Position numbers and translations under genes: made by a program. From Cunninghamia lanceolata (taxonomy: Eukaryota > Streptophyta > Pinopsida > Cupressales > Cupressaceae), in contig BSBN01000213.1 of NCBI GenBank assembly GCA_027924645.1, forward strand, positions 28,894,501 through 28,958,500: a stretch of DNA of 64,000 bases, read 5' to 3'. How positions within the stretch are numbered: position 1 is the stretch's first letter; every line of letters begins with the position of its first letter. The notes under the pieces were generated by a model. That model did not search any database. It saw nothing but the letters and a program-made list of their open reading frames with translations, and was not told where the DNA came from. Positions 57,990-64,000 of this stretch are shown one piece after another.

Positions 57990-60900
57990 AGGGATGGATA
58001 AGGATTGAGTGATTAAGGTTTAAGGTTGAGGGTTGAGCGTTTAGGGATAGGATTTAGAGTTTAGGGATAAGGGATTGGAGTTTAGGACCTTGAGGGATTA
58101 GGGTTTAGGGTTGAGGCTTTAGGGATAGAATTTAGGGTTAAGGGTCGAGGGATTAGGTTTAAGGTAGAGTGTTGAGGCTAGAGGGATTAGGGATAGGGTT
58201 TAGGGTTGAAAGATTAGAGTTGAGGGATTAGGGTTTAAGGTATAGTTTAGTAGTTCTTGTGGATAGAGCCAGTAAACAATGGGAGATTATTTGCATGTTT
58301 CATAACAATATACCTTCCCTAAGTGCGGGGTGGATAGCAAGAAACATAGATGTACCCCAATGCAAATCTTTTCTCATAATGTTCATCCTTCTGATTTCAA
58401 CTGTTAATTACTCATTGTGGATGTACCATACACAAAGCTTTTCTCATAGGGTTTAAGGTATAGTGTCGAGGGTTGAGGGTTTATTGATAGTGTTTAGGGT
58501 TGAGGGTTGAGGGATTAGATTTTAGGGTTGATGGATTAGGGTTTAAGGTAGTGTTGAGGGTTGAGGGTTTAGGGATAGGGTTTAGGGTTGACGGATTAGG
58601 GTTTAGGGTTGATGAATTAGCATTTAATGTCAAGGTTAGGGTTAGAGTGTCGAGGGTAGAGGGATTAGGGATAGGGTTTAGGGTTGAAGGTTAAAGGATT
58701 AAGGGTTGAGGCTTTAGGGATGAGGGTTTAAGGCTTAAGATATAGTGTCAAGTGTTGAGGGTGTAGGGATAGGGTTTAAATTTTAAGGGTTAAGGGTTCA
58801 AGGATAGGGATTAGGGTTTAAGGTATAGTGTTGAGGGTTGATGGCTTAGGGATAAGGTTTAGGTTTGACGGATTAGGCTTTAGTTGATGAATTAGGGTTT
58901 AATGTTGAGAGTTGAGGGTTGAGGGTTGAGGTTGAGGGATAGGTTAATGGTCAAGGGATTAGGGTTAGATAAGAGTGTCGAGGGTAGAGGGATAAGGGAT
59001 AGGGTTTAGGGTTGAAGGTTTAATGATTTCGGGTTGAGGCTTTAGGGATGAGGGTTAAGGGATTAGGGTTTAAGATATAGTGTTGAGTGTCGAGCGTGTA
59101 GGGATAGGTTTTAGGGTTCAAGTTTTAAGGGTTAAGGGTCGAGGGATCAGAGTTAAGGGTTGAGGGATTAGGGTTTGACATTGAGGGTTGAGTACATTGA
59201 GGTTTGAGGGTTAAGGGTTTTGGGATAGGGTTGAGGGTTGAGGGATTAGGGTTAAGGGATAGGGTTGGAGGGTTTAGGGATAAGGGATTAGTGTTTAAGG
59301 TATAGTATCGAGCCGTTGAGGGTCTAGGAATAGGGATAGCGTTTAGGGTTTAGGGATGAGGGATTAGAGTTGAAGGATAATGGATGATGGATTAGGGTTG
59401 AGAGATTAGGGTTTAGGGATAAGGTTTAGGGTTAGGGTTGAGGGATTAGGGTTTAAGCTATAGTGTTGAGGGTTTAGGGATAGGGTTTAGGGTTGAGGGA
59501 TTAGAGTGAAGGGTTGAGGGATTAGGATTTGACGTTGAGGGTTTAGGGTTTAGGGTTTAGGGATAGGGTTGAGGGTCGAGGGATCAAAGTTAAGGGTTGA
59601 GGGATTAGGGTTTGACGTTGAGGGTTGAGGTTCGAGGGTCAAGGGTTTAGGGATATGGTTGAGGGTCGAGGGATTAGGGTTAAAGTAGAGTGTGGAGGGT
59701 GTAAGGATTAGGGATAGGGTTGGAGGGTTTAGAGATAAGGGAATAGGGTTTAAGGTATATTATCGAGTCTGTTGAGGGTTTAGGAATAGGGATAGCATTT
59801 AGGGTTTAGGGATGAGGGATTAGAGTTGAGGGATGATGGATTAGGGTTAAGGGTTGAGGGATTAGGGTTTAAGGTATAGTGTTGAGGGTTGAGGGTTTAG
59901 GGATAGGGTTTAGGGTTAACGGATTAGGGTTGACGGATTAGCATTTAATGTCGAGGTTAGGGTTAAAGTGTTGAGGGTAGAGGGATTAGGGATAGGGTTT
60001 AGGGTTGAAGGTTTAAGGATTGAGGGTTGAGGCTTTAGGGATTAGGGTTTAAGCCTTAAGATATAGTGTCAAGTGTTGAGGGTGTAGGGATAGGGTTTAA
60101 ATTTTAAGGGTTAAGGGTTGAGGGATTGGGATTAGGGTTTAAGGTATAGTGTTGAGGGTTGTTGGTTTAGGGATAGGGTTTAGGTTTGAGGGATTAGGGT
60201 TTAGGGTTGATGAATTAGGGTTTAATGTTGAGAGTTGAGGGTTGAGGCTTAAGGCTTGAGGGTTGAGGTTGAGGGATAGGGTTAATGGTCAAGGGATTAG
60301 GGTTAAATAAGAGTGTCGAGGGTAGAGGGATTAGGGTTTAAGGTATAGTATTGAGCTCGTTGAGGGTCTAGGAATAGGGATAGCGTTTAGGGTTTAGGGA
60401 TAAGGGATTAGAGTTTAGGGATGACAGATGACGGATTAGGGTTGAGGGTTGAGGGATTAGGGTTTAAGGTATAGTGTTGAGGGTTTAGGGATAGGGTTTA
60501 GGGTTTAGAAATTATAGTGAAGGGCTGAGGGATTAGGATTTGATGTTGAGGGTTGAGGGTTTAGGGTTTAGGGATAGGATTGAGGGTCGAGGGATCAGAG
60601 TTAAGGGTTGAGGGATTAGGGTTTGATGTTGAAGGTTGAGGGTTGAGGTTCGAGGGTCAAAGGTTTAGGGATAGGGTTGAGGGTCGAGGGATCAGAGTTA
60701 AGGGTTGAGGGATTAGGGTTTGATGTTGAGGGTTGAGGGTTGAGGTTTGAGGGTCAAGGGTTTAGGGGTAGGGTTGAGGGTCGAGGGATTAGGGTTAAAG
60801 TAGAGTGTGGAGGGTATAAGGATTAGGGATAGGGTTGGAGGGTTTAGGGATAAGGGATTAGGGTTTAAGGTATAGTATCGAGTCTGTTGAGGGTTTAGGA

Positions 60901-61470
60901 ATAGGGATAGCATTTAGGGTTTAGGGATGAGGGATTAGAGTTGAGGGATGACAGATTAGGGTTGAGGGTTGAGGGATTAGAGTTTAAGGTATAGTGTTGA
61001 GGGTTTAGGGATAGGGTTTAGGTTGAGGGATTAGAGTGAAGGGTTGAGGGATTAGGATTTGACGTTAAGGGTTGAGGGTTTAGGGTTTAGGGATAGGGTT
61101 GAGGGTCGAGGGATCAGAGTTAAGGGTTGAGGGATTAGGGTTTGACGTTGAGGGTTGAGGGTTGAGGGTTGAGGTTCAAGGGTCAAGGGTTTAGGGATAG
61201 GGTTGAGGGTCGAGGGATTAGGGTTAAAGTAGAGTGTGGAGGGTGTAAGGATTAGGGATAGGGTTGGAGGGTTTAGGGATAAGGGATTAGGGTTTAAGGT
61301 ATAGTATTGAGTCTGTTGATGGTTTATGAATAGGGATAGAATTTAGGGTTTAGGGATGAGGGATTAGAGTTGAGGGATGACAGATTAGGGTTGAGGGTTG
61401 AGGGATTAGGGTTTAGGGATAAGGTTTAGGGTTGAGGGTTGAGGGATTAGGCTTTAAGGTATAGTGTTGA
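57990..61470 (+). repeat. Degenerate telomere-like array with higher-order structure
   Basis: About 3.5 kb of 6-8-base units of the type TTTAGGG, TTGAGGG, ATTAGGG, GATAGGG, G-rich on the + strand. Exact TTTAGGG occurs three times in a row at 59542-59562. Longer units recur: 'gtatagtatcgag...aatagggatag' near 59305, 59755, 60345, 60868 and 61295, and 'gtgtcaagtgttgagggtg' near 58747 and 60067. So it grew by segment duplication and not by telomerase alone. Confidence 0.9.
58245..58450. other. Unique 205-bp insert in the telomere-like array
   Basis: Ordinary-composition DNA that breaks the repeat, bounded on both sides by GGGTTTAAGGTATAGT wording. A 65-codon open frame reads through it. I do not recognise it. 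Confidence 0.6.
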
Positions 61471-61515
61471 GGGTTTTTGTCATCAAATGTAGATTTATGG
61501 GTTCAATTATATTGA

Positions 61516-61772
61516 TTGCCTCTCCAGTTTTTGGGTGTGGATGTTTTGGAATCAATCAGGAAGTCTCCAGGAGACTTTGTGGAAGTGGATTGGAAATCGC
61601 TTGACAGAACCCCTGCTATTTATGCTTGGATAAGGATTTGTCACAAACTAGAACTTCTGCTTCTAAAGAAGATCTGTCTTTCTTCCTCGATGGGCATTTT
61701 CTATTAAGAACTTGATTATGAGGGCTTGCCCCTTCATTGTTATGCCTATCATATGGCGAAGCATCTGGTAAG
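61516..61772 (+). pseudogene. LINE ORF1-like fragment (zinc-knuckle domain)
   Basis: After LPLQFLGVDVLESIRKSPGD, VDWKSLDRTPAIYAWIRICH and a stop (TAA at 61705), the same frame continues ELDYEGLPLHCYAYHMAKHL VSSC. This resembles the DUF4283-zinc knuckle region of plant L1-type ORF1 proteins (L-P-L-x-x-W-..., then C-x2-C-x4-H-x4-C). In the knuckle the second Cys is Tyr and the Gly before His is Lys, so it would not bind zinc. There are no other parts of a LINE nearby. Confidence 0.55.
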
Positions 61773-61880
61773 CTCTTGCAAGAAACAGGAAAAGTTCTCC
61801 CTCAAAAACCTTGTGGTCATTCAAGTTTGAAGGGGAAGGTTTGGAAAGAGATGTGATCAATGCAAAGGATGTGATCAATC

Positions 61881-61936
61881 TATAGCAAGACAAAACACAA
61901 GCGTGTTATAACATGCTCGCGTTTTGTGTTGCTATA
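61881..61936. repeat. Near-perfect 56-bp palindrome
   Basis: Arms TATAGCAAGACAAAACACAA and inverted partner, four mismatched pairs of 28. The centre is GTGTTATAACATGC. Same core type as at 57725. Confidence 0.92.
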
Positions 61937-62725
61937 AAATAGTAAAAAAGTGTTGACCCCCATGATCTAGGCCCACATGCTCTGTTTTCATACTGATTCT
62001 GCGTGTGCTTCGACAAAAAAGAAGTGCTTCAATGCTGTTGGGAAGTTCACATGCACATTTGACACATTGTACCACCTTTGCATGATCTTTCCACCATCTT
62101 TTCTGCTTTGCCAACTTGAGAAGGAGGAAATAACATAGTTTTCACACCAAGTTTGATATATATCTATTCAAGTTTCAATTTTTGTAGTGTTGCAATGTTA
62201 ATTGTGATTCAATTTTAGGAATTTAACATCATAGATTGGTTAATAGTATTGTTGTTAGTAATTATATTTGAGTGTTATTCAATTTAACATTGAAAAGGAA
62301 GCAAGTGGTGAAAAACTCAAATTGTTGAGGAGTTGGATGCAAGAAGAAAAAAACACTACATAATTGGGTACTCTCTCCATTCAAATCTTTATTTTTTAGG
62401 TATGTCAAGTCTTTACATGCATGTTCTTTACAATTTCCTTATTTCGGATAGAATTAATTTATCATGCTTTATCATACATATTTAAAATAGACACATTCCC
62501 AATCAAGAAAGTAGCCTACAATCTCACATGATGCCATGTATATTTTCTACACTTGGGCTCTTTAATAATTATGTGTAATATACAGACCTTAACATACCAT
62601 GATGTCAAACTATACAAGAATAAATCTTTACAACATAATAAAAATACAATCCCACTATTATCTTGTATTCATTTCTTAGGAACTAATATTGGTCTCTTTA
62701 TCATGCTACATACAAATTCTCTATC
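61937..62725. other. Non-coding DNA, nothing recognised
   Basis: AT-rich and without repeats or convincing frames. The last 300 bp may be the upstream region of the following pseudogene. Confidence 0.4.
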
Positions 62726-64000
62726 ATGCCGAGGAAACGATCAAGAATTAAACCAACACAGGAAGAGATAGAAGCTAAGAATGCAAAGAAAGCAGTGGCT
62801 ATGAGGGAACTTCATGAGAAGAGGTAATTGGACATGATAAATGAAGACATACCAGTTGAAGAGGAACCACAACCATCACAAAGAGATATGGTATTGATGG
62901 CACAAAGAGAATGAGTGAAAAAACTACGTGGTACGAGAGATTTGAATACCATAGTTGGAGACACGTCCTCTACCGCAAGTCAACATGTAGGGACACCATC
63001 TACCACATATCAAGTTGAGAGTACATCATCACTCACATGTGATGAAGGAGGTACGCCATTGTTCCCACCTCAACCTCAAGGTATGTCATCTATTCCATCT
63101 TCGATCGAAGGTATGCCATCTAACCCATCTCATTTAAATATTGATGAAATTCCTAATGTTGAGATGAATTTACCTAACTTAACACCACCTAGAATTTTGC
63201 ATAGAAAGCCAAAGTATTTGATTGATATTGATGAGAATATTTCGCAGCCAATGGAAGGTAAGATTCCAAAACGCACTTGTAGAAGATATGCTAATAAGAT
63301 TTGGAGATTGTTCTTTGAAAAGTTAAATGAGACTGCAAGATGTCAACTATTCGTTGAAATGATGCGAAGTATAAAGTATAGGTCTATCATGAAGATTCTT
63401 GGGTTGAGAACATTAGAGGCTTCAAGTGAAAAATCTATTGTCAAGAATCTAATGAGTGCGTATGAGAGTGTGGGTAACACCTCACGTACAAAAGATAGTA
63501 ATGCAACACGGCGTGTGATTACATCGACTATAGTAAGTAGTCAAATGAGGAAAGCTCGTCTCATCAGAAAGATGAGTCAACAATTGAGAATTAATAGGAA
63601 AACTTTATCAAGAGCCGTTGGAAGACGCCAAAGAATTGAGGACACTAATGCCAATGAATTATGGGCATTCTCGGGGAGACTACCATGAAAAGATAAACCA
63701 ATTGTTGAAGCATTGAGATCATTAATTGAATACTTTTAGAAGAATTACACAAGGGTATCTCTGAATCAAAGGGATGTGGTAAGAAGGAGAATCGGTAGTC
63801 AAGACCGCGAGCCACATCCAAAGGATTTTTTCGATGAGACTCAAACACAGTTTTATGGTAAATTTCTAGAGAAGTATCCTCAAATTAAAATTTCTCAAAG
63901 ATATTTTGAAATGCTAAAACCTTTCTATGTTAAGATAAATCACACATGCACTATTTGTTGTAGATTACATATTGAATTTTCTAACCATTTTGATGCTTAT
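62726..64000 (+). pseudogene. Unknown gene, probably transposon-derived, with four in-frame stops, cut by the window end
   Basis: One frame runs from the ATG of MPRKRSRIKPTQEEIEAKNA to the end of the window, interrupted only by TAA (62825), TGA (62912), TGA (63686) and TAG (63737). A basic start is followed by a Ser/Pro/Thr-rich spacer and a conserved-looking core: RRYANKIWRLFFEKLNETAR, then a basic helix-rich part (RKMSQQLRINRKTLSRAVGR), TRVSLNQRDVVRRRIGSQDR, KISQRYFEMLKPFYVKI and HTCTICCRLHIEF. The last two resemble an uncharacterised eukaryotic family with a Cys/His end, which I suspect is transposase-derived. The long frame between stops shows recent inactivation. Most stops fit C-to-T change (for example LP*KDK and RE*VKK from CGA). 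Confidence 0.5.

Noticed and set aside
57803..58012. Frame of Tyr/Met/Cys/Val repeats
   Set aside because: Translation of the TATG microsatellite.
58500..60913. Frames with GLGFRV or NPNPSTLNP repeats in the telomere-like array
   Set aside because: Repeat translation on both strands.

Overview
The window is a nuclear segment of a land plant with a large, repeat-rich genome. It has Ty1/copia and Ty3/gypsy LTR retrotransposons, a tRNA-derived SINE, a plant mobile domain gene and degenerate TTTAGGG-type repeats. A gymnosperm would fit, but the sequence does not prove the lineage. I see no intact host gene. Almost everything recognisable is a mobile element, a decayed element or a tandem repeat, and most coding frames carry stops or frameshifts.

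Layout. 1-2519: end of a copia element (RNase H tail, 3' untranslated region, LTR). 2530-8780: two related A/C-rich satellites (about 240 and 325 bp), with a SINE inserted in the first. 8780-14505: AT-rich DNA holding a gypsy RNase H/integrase remnant and an inverted-repeat element. 15148-21456: a minus-strand gypsy-like element with gag, an acidic Cys-containing ORF, a primer site and a probable LTR. At 21460 the sequence of 4795 starts again. This second copy runs to 49483 and is split by a complete 17.2 kb LTR retrotransposon (22914-40122, 5-bp target duplication GGATC). At 49484 it is cut by another LTR element that I can follow to about 56.6 kb. The rest holds palindromes, a TATG microsatellite, a 3.5 kb telomere-like array, a LINE ORF1-like fragment and a truncated, stop-ridden gene of unknown family.

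The 17.2 kb element is the most informative object. It is of the Tat type (degenerate first RNase H followed by a second RNase H) and has matching 1035-bp LTRs. Between them lies a head-to-tail chimera: leader-gag-pro-RT-RNaseH is followed by a second leader joined directly to a second RT-RNaseH, with gag-pro deleted. No integrase is visible in either part. Antisense to it, before the 3' LTR, lies a plant mobile domain (PMD) gene that appears to keep its own TATA box, first exon and GT...AG intron. That intron carries the same GCGCAT-type minisatellite as the 5' leader, in inverted orientation.

The leader contains a block also found in the unrelated-looking element at 49484, where it is again preceded by a hairpin with a GAAA tetraloop. 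This is a candidate conserved RNA signal. The 49484 element has a long ORF that keeps only the zinc-knuckle and G-patch-like parts of a Tat polyprotein.

Order of events. Both LTR insertions at 22914 and 49484 have empty sites in the first copy (about 6243 and 14505), so both postdate the large duplication. The micro-inversion and the chromovirus remnant are present in both copies and predate it.
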